This document shows, piece by piece, positions 6,830-16,044 of a stretch of DNA of 64,000 bases. The first letter of the stretch is position 1. Each line of letters opens with the position of its first letter. The stretch spans positions 186,001 to 250,000 of the forward strand of contig NZ_WXEW01000002.1 in NCBI RefSeq assembly GCF_009901565.1, read 5' to 3'. A program made the translations under genes and the position numbers. The notes beneath the pieces are model-generated. The model had not been told where the DNA came from. It saw only the letters and a program-made list of their open reading frames with translations, and did not search any database. This DNA comes from Herbidospora solisilvae. GTDB lineage: Bacteria; Actinomycetota; Actinomycetes; Streptosporangiales; Streptosporangiaceae.

Positions 6830-9157
6830 GTGGGATTTCTGACCGCCTGGTTCGGCGTCGAGGCCCGCCGTCGCCGGCGGGACCTGTGCGTCCTGGTGCT
6901 GCTGGTCGCGGCGGGGGTGAGCGTGGTGTCGGCCGCGCTGGCGGGGGCACGGCGCGGCGAGAGCGCCCTCGACCGGCTGCGCGCGGTGACCCTGCCCGCC
7001 CACGCGCTGATCTCCAACCAGGATCCCGGCCTCGACTGGGAGCGGGTGCGCGCCCTGCCCGGCGTCGAGGCGGTCGCCCCCTACGCCATCGCCCCGTTCT
7101 ACGTCGACGACATGCCGCTGAACTGGTTTTGCATTCCGCCCGTCGACGCCGCCCTGTGGCGCCACCTCGAACGGCCGGTGCTGCTGGCGGGCCGCCTGCC
7201 CGACCCGGCGCGGGCCGACGAGGTGGTCGTCCAGCACCGCTTCACGGTGCTCTACGGGAAGACCGTCGGCGACACCGTGACCATCAAGCTCAACACCCCC
7301 GAGGAGGCCGACCTCCTGGCGAACGCCGGCGGCGGCCTCGCGGGCGGCCACGGGCCCCGGATCACCGCGCGCATCGTGGGCGTCATCCGGTCGCCGCGCT
7401 TCGCCGACGGCGTCGACGGCCCCGGTGTCGTGCTGCCCTCCTCCGGGCTCTACAGGACGTACCGCGACAACCTCATGGGCACCTCGGGCCGGGGCTTCTC
7501 GATCGCGCTGGCCCGGCTCACCGACGGCGCGGCCGGGGTGCCCCGGCTGCGCGCCCAGATGGCCGCCCTGACCGGGCAGCCCATGCAGGTGGACGACCTG
7601 GGCGCGACCGACCGCCACTACGACCGGCTCACCTCCTACCAGGCCCTCACCGTGCTCGCCTTCGGCCTGGCCGCGCTGGCCGTGGCCGCGGTGTCGACCG
7701 GCCTGTACGTCGCCCGCGTCGTCGAGTCGGCGCAGGCCGACCTGAGGGTGCTGCGGGCGGGCGGGCTGACCCCCCGGCAGGAGACGGCCGCCGCCGCGCT
7801 CGGCCCGGTCGCCGCCGGTCTGGCCGGGAGCGTGCTCGGCGTGGGCGCGGCGGCGGCGGCCTCCGTCTGGACGCCGATCGGGGCCGCCGCCGGCTTCGAG
7901 CCCGCGCCCGGCCTCGACGTCGACCTGCTGGTCCTGGCCCCACCCCTCGTCGTGGTCCCGGTGCTGATCGCACTGGAGGTCGCGGTGCTCACCTGGGCCC
8001 GGCGCACCCCGCGCCCGCCCGCCGGGTCGGTCGTGGCGCCGGCCGTCGTCCGGCTGAACCTCCCGGTGCAGGTGGTCACCGGCCTGCGGCACGCCCTGAG
8101 CCGCACGGTCACCGGCACCGTGACCGGCATCTTCGGGCTGGTCGCGGCGCTGACCTTCGCGGCGGGGGTGGCCGACGCGGCGGGCGACCCGGCGCGCTTC
8201 GGCCAGACCCACCAGGCCATGGTGTTCCACGGCCAGAACGGCGAGCACGTGGAGGGGGTGCTCGGGAAGACGGCCCGGGATCCCGACGTGACCGGGGTGG
8301 CGGACGCCCGCGCCGCGATGGTCTCGGCCGGCGACGTGGTCTTCGTCGTCTACGGCGTCGCCCCGGTGTCCGGCCGGGTGCCGCCGATGGTGGTGCGGGG
8401 CAGGCCGCCGACGACCGACGGCGAGGTGCTGCTGGCCGTCGGCACCGCGAACCGGATGGGCGCGGACGTGGGCGACCGGGTCAGGCTCACCGGCCCCGAC
8501 GGGGCAGGGGAGTTCCGCGTCTCGGCCGTCGGCCTGCTGCCCGTCGGGGTGTCCAACACCTACGACGACGGCGCGCTCCTCACCTCGGGCGGCTACGACC
8601 GGCTCTCCCGGTCGTTCGACCTCGGCCTCGGGCTGCTCGCCCTCCGGCCGGGGGCCGACCCGGGCGTGGTGCTGCGCCGCCTCCAGGAGGCGACGGGCCC
8701 GCGGGTCAGCGTGATCCCGGCCGTGCTGCCGCCGCAGTTCGCCGAGGTCCGGGACGTGCGGGTGCTGCCGATCGTGCTGGCGGGCTGCCTCGGGCTGCTC
8801 GCCGTGGCGACGCTGGCCCACGCGGTGAACGCGACCGCGCGGCGGCGGCGGCACGACGTGGCGGTGCTGCGCGCGCTGGGCATGACGCCGGGGCAGGCGC
8901 GGTGGATCCCCCGCACCCAGGCCCTCGCGCTGGCGGGGGCGGGCCTGCTGGCCGGCGTGCCGCTCGGCGTGGCGGCCGGTCGCGCGCTCTGGCGGCTGGT
9001 GGCCGAGAGCACCCCGCTCGTGTACGTGCCGCCGACCCCGGTGGAGGCGCTCGTGCCGGCCGTGCCCGCCGCTCTGGTGGCCGCCCTCGTGCTGGCCGCG
9101 CTGCCCGGACGCCGGGCCGCGGGGCTCCACGTGGCGGGCACGCTACGGGCGGAGTGA
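6830..9157 (+). CDS. FtsX-type ABC transporter permease without adjacent ATPase
   Basis: 775-residue membrane protein of the MacB/FtsX permease class with the duplicated layout: an N-terminal membrane helix (about 16-36), an extracellular domain, a three-helix bundle (about 255-390), a second extracellular domain, and a final three-helix bundle (about 645-760) with RRRRHDVAVLRALGMTPGQ, the cytoplasmic signature loop of the family. GTG 6830 follows GGAGG at 6810-6814 at a long spacing. These permeases normally work with a LolD-like ATPase encoded next door; neither flank has one, so the partner must lie elsewhere or the system is incomplete. Substrate unknown. Confidence 0.85.
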   Translation: MGFLTAWFGVEARRRRRDLCVLVLLVAAGVSVVSAALAGARRGESALDRLRAVTLPAHALISNQDPGLDWERVRALPGVEAVAPYAIAPFYVDDMPLNWFCIPPVDAALWRHLERPVLLAGRLPDPARADEVVVQHRFTVLYGKTVGDTVTIKLNTPEEADLLANAGGGLAGGHGPRITARIVGVIRSPRFADGVDGPGVVLPSSGLYRTYRDNLMGTSGRGFSIALARLTDGAAGVPRLRAQMAALTGQPMQVDDLGATDRHYDRLTSYQALTVLAFGLAALAVAAVSTGLYVARVVESAQADLRVLRAGGLTPRQETAAAALGPVAAGLAGSVLGVGAAAAASVWTPIGAAAGFEPAPGLDVDLLVLAPPLVVVPVLIALEVAVLTWARRTPRPPAGSVVAPAVVRLNLPVQVVTGLRHALSRTVTGTVTGIFGLVAALTFAAGVADAAGDPARFGQTHQAMVFHGQNGEHVEGVLGKTARDPDVTGVADARAAMVSAGDVVFVVYGVAPVSGRVPPMVVRGRPPTTDGEVLLAVGTANRMGADVGDRVRLTGPDGAGEFRVSAVGLLPVGVSNTYDDGALLTSGGYDRLSRSFDLGLGLLALRPGADPGVVLRRLQEATGPRVSVIPAVLPPQFAEVRDVRVLPIVLAGCLGLLAVATLAHAVNATARRRRHDVAVLRALGMTPGQARWIPRTQALALAGAGLLAGVPLGVAAGRALWRLVAESTPLVYVPPTPVEALVPAVPAALVAALVLAALPGRRAAGLHVAGTLRAE

Positions 9158-9232
9158 CGTATTGGGTCTTGACCCCGAACCGGTTAAGCGGCACCCTTCG
9201 GATATGTCGGACTTAACACCGACGAAATGATT

Positions 9233-9293
9233 TCGAAGCGCTTCGACACCTGACCTCCAAGCGCTTCTTCCCGCGTAATTCGAAGCGCTTCGA
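9233..9293. promoter_or_regulatory. Three LacI-type operators upstream of GH3-LacI-GH1
   Basis: Two perfect 14-base palindromes TCGAAGCGCTTCGA at 9233-9246 and 9280-9293, with a degenerate middle copy TCCAAGCGCTTCTT at 9256-9269 that keeps the central AAGCGCTT. Centre spacings are 23 and 24 bases, close to two helical turns. The array lies just before the GH3 gene and is the obvious target for the LacI regulator of the same operon (inference from CebR/BxlR-like systems, which use similar GCGC-centred palindromes). Confidence 0.85.
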
Positions 9294-9307
9294 CCGAGGA
9301 CGTGTCC

Positions 9308-12067
9308 ATGAGCGAACCCTTCCGCGACCCCGCGCGCCCGGTCGCCGAACGCGTCGCCGACCTGGTGGCCCGGCTCACCGTCGACGAGAAGATCGCACTG
9401 CTGCACCAGTACCAGGCGCCCGTCGACCGCCTCGGCCTGGAGCCGTTCCGCACCGGCACCGAGGCCCTGCACGGCCTGGCCTGGCTCGGCCCGGCGACGG
9501 TGTTCCCGCAGGCCGTGGGCCTGGCCAGCACCTGGAACCCCGAGCTGGTCCGCCGGGTCGGCGCGGCCACCGCCGACGAGGTCGTCGCCTTCCACCGCAA
9601 GGACCGGTCGGGCGCAGGCCGCAACGTGTGGGCGCCGGTCGTGAACCCCTTACGCGACCCGCGCTGGGGCCGCAACGAGGAGGGCTACAGCGAGGACCCC
9701 TGGCTGACCGGCGTCATGGGCACCGCCTACGCCTCGGGCCTCAAGGGCGACGGCCGGGTGATGAAGACCGCCCCCACGCTGAAACACTTCCTCGCGTACA
9801 ACAACGAGACCGACCGCTGCGCGACCAGCAGCAACCTCCCGCCGAGGGTCCTGCACGAATACGAGCTCCGCGCCTTCCGCGCCCCCATCGAGGCGGGCGC
9901 GGCCGTGGCGGTGATGCCCAGCTACAACCTGGTGAACGGCCGCCCCGCCCACCTGTCGCCGCTGATCAACGACGTGCTGCGCACCTGGGCCCGCGACGAC
10001 CTGCTGGTGGTCAGCGACGCCTACGCCCCCGCGAACCTCTTCGGCGTCCAGGCCTACTACGACGACCCGGCGGAGGCCTACGCCCACGCCCTGAAAGCCG
10101 GCCTCGACAGCTTCACCCAGGACGACGCCGACCCCGCCGCGACGCTGGGCCACGTACGGGAGGCGCTGCGGCGCGGCCTGATCGACGAGTCCGACGTCGA
10201 CACCGCCGTCCGGCACGCCCTCTCCATCCGGGTCCGGCTGGGGGAGTTCGACCCGAACGAGCCGTTCCTCGAGATCACCGAGGCGGTGGTCAACCGGCCC
10301 GAGCACCAGAGACTGGCCCGCGAGGCCGCCACCGAGTCGATGACGCTGCTGAAGAACGACGGCCTGCTGCCGCTGGCGGCGGCCACGAAGGTCGCCGTGG
10401 TCGGGCCGCTGTCCGACGTGCTGCTCGAAGACTGGTACAGCGGCACGCTGCCCTACCAGGTCACCGCCCGCGCGGGCCTGGCCGGGCGCACCGAGGTCCT
10501 GTGGTGCGAGGGCGTCGACCGGATCGTGCTGCGCGCCGAGGAGGGCTACGTCTCGGCCAGCGCGGAGACCACCGGCGGGCCGCTGACCACCGGCCCGTCG
10601 GCGGAGTTCGACCTGTTCGACTGGGGCGGCGGCGCGGTCGCGCTGCGCAGCGTGCCCAACGGCCGGCACGTCGGCGTCGGCGACGACGGCGTGCTCGTCA
10701 ACGACCAGCCGGGGCCGAGCGGCTGGGAGGTCCGGCAGACGTTCCGGATGGAGGACCGCTTCAGGGGCGTGGTCCTCCGCCACATCTTCACCGGACGCTA
10801 CGTCGGGATCAGCGACGGCGTTCTCGGACTCGCCGACGACCCCGAGAACGCCGCCGTCTTCGTCGTGGAGACGGTCGAGAGCGGCGCTGGGCGGGTCGCC
10901 CGGCTCGCCGCCGAGGCCGACGTCGCGGTCGTGGTGCTGGGCGACCATCCGCTGGTCAACGGCCGCGAGACCGAGGACCGCGCCGACCTCGCCCTCCCGC
11001 GGCTCCAGGAGGACCTGCTCAGGGCCGTGCACGCCGCCAACCCGCGAACCGTGCTCGTCGTCTCCAGCGGCTACCCGTTCGCGCTGAACTGGGCGCAGGA
11101 GCACGTGCCGGCGATCCTGTGGTCGTCGCACGGCGGCCAGGAGTACGGCCACGCCCTGGCCGACGTGGTCTTCGGCGACGCCGACCCCGGCGGGCGGCTC
11201 ACCCAGACGTGGTACCGGTCGGCGTGCGAGCTCCCCGACCTGCTCGACTACGACATCATCACGACCGACGCCACCTACCTCTACTTCCGGGGCAGCCCCC
11301 TCTACCCGTTCGGCCACGGCCTCAGCTACACCACGTTCGGCTACTCCGACCTGACCGCCGTGCCGGGGGAGGAGACGCTGCGCCTGGAGGTGACAATCGC
11401 CAACACCGGCGCCCGTCCGGGCGTGGAGGTCGTGCAGTTCTACACCCACCAGTGCCGCTCGCGGGTCAAGCAGCCCGTGCGGTCGCTGCGCGGGTTCGTG
11501 AAGGTCCGGCTCGCGCCCGGCGAGTCGCGCCGGGTCGGCGTCACCGTGCCGCTGCGCGACCTCGCCTTCTGGGACGTCACCCGCGACCGCTTCGTCGTCG
11601 AGGACGCCCCCTGCAAGGCCCAGGCGGGCCCGTCGAGCGGCGCGATCAGGGTGTGCGCGCGCTTCCACCTGCCGGGGGAGACCGTCCCGCCGCGCGACCC
11701 CTCCCTGCTCGACGCCGCCGCGTGCGACGAGTACGACGGCATGACCCTCTGCGAGGCCGCCCGCGACCGGGGCGACGCGGTCAGGTCGGCGGAGCCGGGG
11801 GCCTGGGTGCGGTTCCGCGACGTGGCCCTCGCGGGGGAGACGACGGCCGTCGTCACCGCCGCCGGCGACGAGGGCGGCATGGTCACCCTCCGGCTCGGCG
11901 ACCCCCTCGGCGAGATCGCCGCCACCCTCGCGGTGCCCCGCACGACCTCCCGTTTTGATCCAGTCGAGACCCGGGCGCACCTTTCGCCGGTGACCGGAGT
12001 ACGCGATGTTTATCTGGTGTGCGAGAACGAGGGAGTGACCGTGACCACGCTGAGGTTCCACGCGTGA
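9308..12067 (+). CDS. GH3 beta-glycosidase (beta-xylosidase/glucosidase type) with inserted trefoil-like domain
   Basis: 919-residue glycoside hydrolase without signal peptide, so probably cytoplasmic and acting on imported oligosaccharides. The N-terminal barrel contains TEALHGLAW, frequent in GH3 beta-xylosidases, KHFLAYNNE, and VVSDAYA with Asp237 as likely nucleophile. Between the two GH3 catalytic domains lies an insert (about 404-527) with fascin-like beta-trefoil repeats (YVSASAET, RHVGVGDDG, RYVGISDG). The second GH3 domain carries PFGHGLSYTTFG, followed by a fibronectin-III-like module (about 690-757) and a C-terminal CBM6-like beta-sandwich (about 805-919). ATG 9308 is chosen over GTG 9302 because GAGGA (9296-9300) is then 7 bases away. 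First gene of a three-gene operon under the LacI operators. Confidence 0.9.
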   Translation: MSEPFRDPARPVAERVADLVARLTVDEKIALLHQYQAPVDRLGLEPFRTGTEALHGLAWLGPATVFPQAVGLASTWNPELVRRVGAATADEVVAFHRKDRSGAGRNVWAPVVNPLRDPRWGRNEEGYSEDPWLTGVMGTAYASGLKGDGRVMKTAPTLKHFLAYNNETDRCATSSNLPPRVLHEYELRAFRAPIEAGAAVAVMPSYNLVNGRPAHLSPLINDVLRTWARDDLLVVSDAYAPANLFGVQAYYDDPAEAYAHALKAGLDSFTQDDADPAATLGHVREALRRGLIDESDVDTAVRHALSIRVRLGEFDPNEPFLEITEAVVNRPEHQRLAREAATESMTLLKNDGLLPLAAATKVAVVGPLSDVLLEDWYSGTLPYQVTARAGLAGRTEVLWCEGVDRIVLRAEEGYVSASAETTGGPLTTGPSAEFDLFDWGGGAVALRSVPNGRHVGVGDDGVLVNDQPGPSGWEVRQTFRMEDRFRGVVLRHIFTGRYVGISDGVLGLADDPENAAVFVVETVESGAGRVARLAAEADVAVVVLGDHPLVNGRETEDRADLALPRLQEDLLRAVHAANPRTVLVVSSGYPFALNWAQEHVPAILWSSHGGQEYGHALADVVFGDADPGGRLTQTWYRSACELPDLLDYDIITTDATYLYFRGSPLYPFGHGLSYTTFGYSDLTAVPGEETLRLEVTIANTGARPGVEVVQFYTHQCRSRVKQPVRSLRGFVKVRLAPGESRRVGVTVPLRDLAFWDVTRDRFVVEDAPCKAQAGPSSGAIRVCARFHLPGETVPPRDPSLLDAAACDEYDGMTLCEAARDRGDAVRSAEPGAWVRFRDVALAGETTAVVTAAGDEGGMVTLRLGDPLGEIAATLAVPRTTSRFDPVETRAHLSPVTGVRDVYLVCENEGVTVTTLRFHA

Positions 12068-13056
12068 GGACGGTGACGATCGCCGACGTCGCCCGGCACG
12101 CGGGGGTGGCGGTCTCCACGGTGTCGTACGTGCTGAGCGGCAAACGCGCCATCTCGGCCACCACCCGGCAGCGGGTGCTCGACAGCGTCCGGGTGCTCGG
12201 TTACCACCCGAACGCGGGCGCCCGCGCCCTCGCCAGCAAACGCGCCAACGTGATCGCCCTGGTCCTGCCGCTGCGGGCCGGGATGAACCTGCCGGTGCTG
12301 ATGCAGTTCGCCACCTCGGTGGTCGCCACCGCGCGGCAGTACGACCACGACGTCCTGCTGATGACCGCCGACGAGGGCCCCGACGGCATCCGCCGGGTGG
12401 CCGCCAGCGCCATGGTCGACGGGCTGCTGCTGATGGACGTGGAGGTCCGCGACACCCGGGTCCCGCTGCTGCGCGACCTGGCCGAACCGAGTGTGCTCAT
12501 CGGCTTCCCGGCCGACGCCGAGGGCCTGACCTGCGTCGACCTCGACTTCCACCGGGCGGGCGCCATCTGCGCCGCCCACCTGGCCGAGCGCGGGCACCGC
12601 GAGATCGCGCTGCTGGGCGCACCCGGGGTCGTCTACGAACGCGGCACGGGTTTCGCCGAACGAACCAGGGCAGGGTTCCTGGCGGAGGCGACCGAACGCG
12701 ACCTCCACGCGGTCGCGGTGCCGTGCGCGGAGACCTACGACGAGGTCGCCTCGGCGGTGAAGCTGCTGTTCGACGCCCACCCCGGGCTGACCGGGGTGGT
12801 CGTGCACAACGAGGCGGCCGTCGGCCACGTGCTGGGGGCGCTGCGCGCTCTGGGCCGGGCCGTGCCGGAGGACGTGTCGGTCGTCGCGATCTGCCCCGAC
12901 GACATCGCCGAGCGGGCCCGGCTCACCTCGGTCCTCATCCCGGCCGAGGAACTCGGCAGGGAGGCGGTCCGGCTGCTGATGGCCAAGCTCGACGGGTTGC
13001 CGGCGGGGTCGATCCTGCTGGAACCACGTCTCACGATCAGGGAGAGCACACGTTGA
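12064..13056 (+). CDS. LacI-family transcriptional regulator
   Basis: 330-residue repressor. The N-terminal helix-turn-helix reads VTIADVARHAGVAVSTVSYV and is followed by the hinge region, with RALASKRANVIALVLP leading into the periplasmic-binding-protein-like effector domain. The GTG start at 12064 shares GTGA with the GH3 stop, and its own stop shares TTGA with the GH1 start, so all three proteins should be made in fixed proportion and the operon is autoregulated through the palindromes at 9233-9293. The inducer is probably a xylo- or gluco-oligosaccharide released or consumed by the two glycosidases (inference). Confidence 0.93.
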   Translation: MRTVTIADVARHAGVAVSTVSYVLSGKRAISATTRQRVLDSVRVLGYHPNAGARALASKRANVIALVLPLRAGMNLPVLMQFATSVVATARQYDHDVLLMTADEGPDGIRRVAASAMVDGLLLMDVEVRDTRVPLLRDLAEPSVLIGFPADAEGLTCVDLDFHRAGAICAAHLAERGHREIALLGAPGVVYERGTGFAERTRAGFLAEATERDLHAVAVPCAETYDEVASAVKLLFDAHPGLTGVVVHNEAAVGHVLGALRALGRAVPEDVSVVAICPDDIAERARLTSVLIPAEELGREAVRLLMAKLDGLPAGSILLEPRLTIRESTR

Positions 13057-14342
13057 TCACGTTTCCGGAGGGCTTCCGCTGGGGTGCGGCCACCGCGTCG
13101 TACCAGATCGAAGGAGCGGTGGACGAGGGCGGCCGAGGACCTTCCATCTGGGACGTCTTCTCGCACACCCCCGGGAAGACCGCCGACGGCCACACGGGCG
13201 ACGTCGCCTGCGACCACTACCACCGTTATCCGGAAGACGTCGCGATCATGGCCGACCTCGGCCTGAAGGCCTACCGCTTCTCGATCGCGTGGCCGCGCAT
13301 CCAGCCTTCCGGAAGCGGCGACCCCAACCCGGCGGGCCTCGACTTCTACGACCGCCTCGTCGACGCCCTGCTCACCGCCGACATCGAACCGGTGGCGACG
13401 CTCTACCACTGGGACCTCCCGGCCGCCCTCGACTGGCGCGACCCGGCCACGCCCGAGCGCTTCGCCGAGTACACCGCGATCATGCACGCCCGCCTCGGCG
13501 ACCGCGTCCGGACCTGGACCACCCTGAACGAGCCGTGGGTCTCCGCCTTCGTCGGCCACGGCTCCGGCCGCCACGCGCCCGGCGTCGCCGACCCGGCCGC
13601 CGCCTTCACCGTGGCCCACCACCTGCTCACGGCCCACATGCTCGGCGTGCGCGCCCTGCGCGCGGGCGGCGCGGAAGAGGTCAGCCTGACGCTCAACCTG
13701 ACCCCGATGGTCGGCGACCCCGACGTGACGACGCTGCCCGACGGCCTGGCCAACCGCCTGTTCCTCGACCCCACGCTGAAGGACGGCCGCTACCCCGACG
13801 ACGTTGCCGCCCACATCGCCAAGTTCACCGACCTGGGCGACCTGCCCTACGAGCCGATCGACCTGCTCGGCGTGAACTACTACACCGTCAACCGCCTGGC
13901 CGCCGACCCGGCGTCGAAGGGCCACGATGAGTTCCCCGGCTGCGAGGGCATCGCCTGGTTGCCGCCGCGCGGCGAACCGACCGAGATGAACTGGGAGGTC
14001 ATCCCGCAGGGCCTGGAGGACCTGCTGGTCCGCCTGTCGGCCGACTACCCGGGCGTGCCGCTGATGATCACCGAGAACGGCGCCGCCTACCCCGACTCCG
14101 TCGACGACCAGGACCGGATCGCCTTCCTCGACGGCCACTTCCGCGCCGCCGCCAACGCCATCGAGCGCGGCGCCGACCTGCGCGGCTACCTGGTCTGGTC
14201 GCTGCTCGACAACTTCGAGTGGGCCCGCGGCTACCACAAGCGCTTCGGCCTGGTCAGGGTCGACTACGACACCCTGGAACGCACCCCGCGGTCCAGCGCT
14301 CACTGGTACCGCGAGGTGATCGCCCGCAACGGCCTCCTCTAG
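13053..14342 (+). CDS. GH1 beta-glucosidase
   Basis: 429-residue family 1 glycosidase. FPEGFRWGAATASYQIEGA is the family N-terminal signature; the acid/base is Glu160 (TLNEPW) and the nucleophile Glu341 (ITENGAA). The C-terminal WSLLDNFEWARGY box is intact. Full family length and no signal peptide, so cytoplasmic. The start is a TTG that overlaps the LacI stop (TTGA), with GGGAG upstream; no other in-frame start would keep the conserved N-terminus. It would hydrolyse beta-linked disaccharides imported by an ABC system and is co-expressed with the GH3 enzyme. The stop overlaps the convergent gene in a CTAG. Confidence 0.95.
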   Translation: MITFPEGFRWGAATASYQIEGAVDEGGRGPSIWDVFSHTPGKTADGHTGDVACDHYHRYPEDVAIMADLGLKAYRFSIAWPRIQPSGSGDPNPAGLDFYDRLVDALLTADIEPVATLYHWDLPAALDWRDPATPERFAEYTAIMHARLGDRVRTWTTLNEPWVSAFVGHGSGRHAPGVADPAAAFTVAHHLLTAHMLGVRALRAGGAEEVSLTLNLTPMVGDPDVTTLPDGLANRLFLDPTLKDGRYPDDVAAHIAKFTDLGDLPYEPIDLLGVNYYTVNRLAADPASKGHDEFPGCEGIAWLPPRGEPTEMNWEVIPQGLEDLLVRLSADYPGVPLMITENGAAYPDSVDDQDRIAFLDGHFRAAANAIERGADLRGYLVWSLLDNFEWARGYHKRFGLVRVDYDTLERTPRSSAHWYREVIARNGLL

Positions 14343-14815
14343 CTGAACGACACCGACGTCACGGTGCAGGTGGTGAGCCACGGGCCGGGGTTGACCGGCT
14401 GGGCCGAGCAGCCCCAGGTCGCCACGACGTTCGTCGTGCCGGCGGGGATGGTGAAGCCGCTCGACGACCCCGAGAAGTCGCCGTAGGGGTAGTGGCCGCT
14501 GCTGCACAGGGCGGTGACCCCGGCCGAGGTGGCCCCGGCCGGGAGGGTCTGGGTGAACGAGAAGGCCTTCGTGGCGGGCACGGCGACCAGGCCGGGCGCC
14601 GGAGTGGCCGGTGAGGTGTACAGGTTCACCGCCGAGGGATACCAGTCGCGGGTGTCCCCGTAGTTGTTGGAACTGGTGCAGTCCACCGTCCCCTGCAGGG
14701 TGACGGTGGACGCGGCGGCGGGTTGCGCCAGGCCCACGAGGGCCAGCGCGCCGGTGGTGACCAGTACGGATCCGAGTGTCATCACTCGGCGAGCCAGTGT
14801 CGCGGCAGCTATCAC
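14339..14815 (-). CDS. Small secreted protein of unknown function
   Basis: 158 residues with a long signal peptide (hydrophobic VLVTTGALALVGLA, cleavage after QPAAA near 36). The mature protein is rich in Ser, Thr, Gly and aromatic residues with four cysteines (VDCTS, ALCSS, WGCSA, TTCTV), enough for two disulfides, and looks like a small beta-sandwich. GTG start at 14815 with a strong GAGGAG at 14821-14826. Family not recognised. It stands alone, convergent with the GH1 gene (4-base stop overlap) and upstream of a dioxygenase gene on the same strand; no functional link can be inferred. Confidence 0.75.
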   Translation of the reverse strand: MIAAATLARRVMTLGSVLVTTGALALVGLAQPAAASTVTLQGTVDCTSSNNYGDTRDWYPSAVNLYTSPATPAPGLVAVPATKAFSFTQTLPAGATSAGVTALCSSGHYPYGDFSGSSSGFTIPAGTTNVVATWGCSAQPVNPGPWLTTCTVTSVSFS

Positions 14816-14986
14816 CGTTTCTCCTCAGCTTGGGACATCGGGCCACCGCGAATGCAGCATCCTCCGAGCGCCGAGGTCAAAGCCGGGCGGTTCCGGCGGG
14901 CCCGTAATCCGCCGGGGCGAAGGAGATCCCGGCCTGGTCCAGGGCCATCGGGCGAGGTTGCGGCCCGTCCGGGCCAGGTGAAAGGT

Positions 14987-15928
14987 TCAGATCACCTCGT
15001 CGCGCAGCTCCGGGAACACCTTGGACACCTTCCCCAGGAGGTAGTCGCCGTAGGTGCCGGTGAACGCCCGCAGGTCCTGCCCGTCCCACCGCCGGAAGCC
15101 CTTGGCGGTGGGCGGCAGCGGCGGCAGCTCGCTGTCCCAGCCGGGGTCGAAGAAGAAGGGGAACGACAACCGGTCGCGGCCGGTCGCGTTGTACACCCGG
15201 TGCGGCGTCGAGCGGTAGTGGCCGCCGGTGAGCCGGTCGAGCATGTCGCCGATGTTGCACACGAACGTGCCGGGGATCGGCGGCGCGTCCACCCACCCCG
15301 TCGACGTGCGCACCTGCAACCCGGCGTTGGCGTCCTGCAGCAGCAGCGTCAGCAGCCCGTAGTCGGTGTGCTCGCCGACGCCCCACGCGTCGTCGACGCC
15401 GGGCGGATAGTGGAAGATCCGGAACAGGACGGTCGGATCGGCCGTCGACCCGGCCGAGAAGTGGTCGCGGGGCAGCCCGAGGCTCAGGGCCACCCCGCCC
15501 AGCACCGCCTGCGCCACCCGTTCGAGCTCGGCGAGATAACGCAGCACCACGCCGCGCATCTCGGGGATCTCCTCGGGGAACAGGTTGCGCCCGTGCAGCG
15601 GCCGCCCGTCGGGCTCGCGCTCCGCGCCGAAGTAGAGGCCCTCCTTGAGGTCGGGCCTCCCCGAGGTCAGCTCACCGCCGACCGGGAAGAACCCCCGCCA
15701 GGCCCGGCCGCCGCGCGCCATGGCGATCTTGAGCTTGGCCTCCTCGGGCAGCGCGAAGAACCGCCGCGCACAGTCGTCGAGCTCGCCGATCAGCCCGGCG
15801 GGGACGCCGTGCCCGGAGACGTAGAAGAAGCCGCTGTCGACACAGGCCGCCTCGATCTCGGCGGCGGTGCGCTCAGCGGGCCCGCCGTCGAGCAGCGGGC
15901 GCACGTCGATCACCGGAAGCGTCGTCAT
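14987..15928 (-). CDS. Fe(II)/2-oxoglutarate-dependent dioxygenase, isopenicillin N synthase-like
   Basis: 313-residue oxygenase with the two-domain arrangement of the IPNS/gibberellin oxidase group: an N-terminal DIOX_N region ([21 protein letters not shown]) and a C-terminal double-stranded beta-helix. Iron ligands are His187 and Asp189 (GEHTDYG) and His243 (STPHRVYN); Arg253 and Ser255 (RLS) are placed to bind the 2-oxoglutarate carboxylate. All key residues are present. The ATG is preceded by CGGAGAG, which is the end of the 96-base repeat (15934-16029), so a mobile or repeated sequence supplies its ribosome site. No biosynthetic cluster surrounds it; substrate unknown. Confidence 0.88.
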   Translation of the reverse strand: MTTLPVIDVRPLLDGGPAERTAAEIEAACVDSGFFYVSGHGVPAGLIGELDDCARRFFALPEEAKLKIAMARGGRAWRGFFPVGGELTSGRPDLKEGLYFGAEREPDGRPLHGRNLFPEEIPEMRGVVLRYLAELERVAQAVLGGVALSLGLPRDHFSAGSTADPTVLFRIFHYPPGVDDAWGVGEHTDYGLLTLLLQDANAGLQVRTSTGWVDAPPIPGTFVCNIGDMLDRLTGGHYRSTPHRVYNATGRDRLSFPFFFDPGWDSELPPLPPTAKGFRRWDGQDLRAFTGTYGDYLLGKVSKVFPELRDEVI

Positions 15929-15933
15929 TTTCT

Positions 15934-16029
15934 CTCCGTTACGGCTCCGCCCACCCTGGCACCGCCCGCCGCCCCCGAACCGGCCGCACCCGGCGCCGGC
16001 CGGTCGCGCCCGCCTCGCGCCGCGACGAC
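15934..16029 (-). repeat. 96-bp dispersed intergenic repeat, copy 1
   Basis: Read on the minus strand from 16029 to 15934, this stretch matches 46511-46606 without gaps at 83 of 96 positions by hand alignment. Best conserved are the first 10 bases (GTCGTCGCGG) and the last 30. It fills nearly the whole gap between the DoxX-like stop (16045) and the dioxygenase start (15928). No terminal inverted repeat or target duplication is seen. Confidence 0.75.
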
Positions 16030-16044
16030 CGGGTGACCCGAAGC

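Noticed and set aside
6680-9130. 816-codon minus-strand frame opposite the FtsX-type permease
   Set aside because: His/Arg/Gly-rich composition with no recognisable domain; the opposite strand encodes an intact membrane protein.
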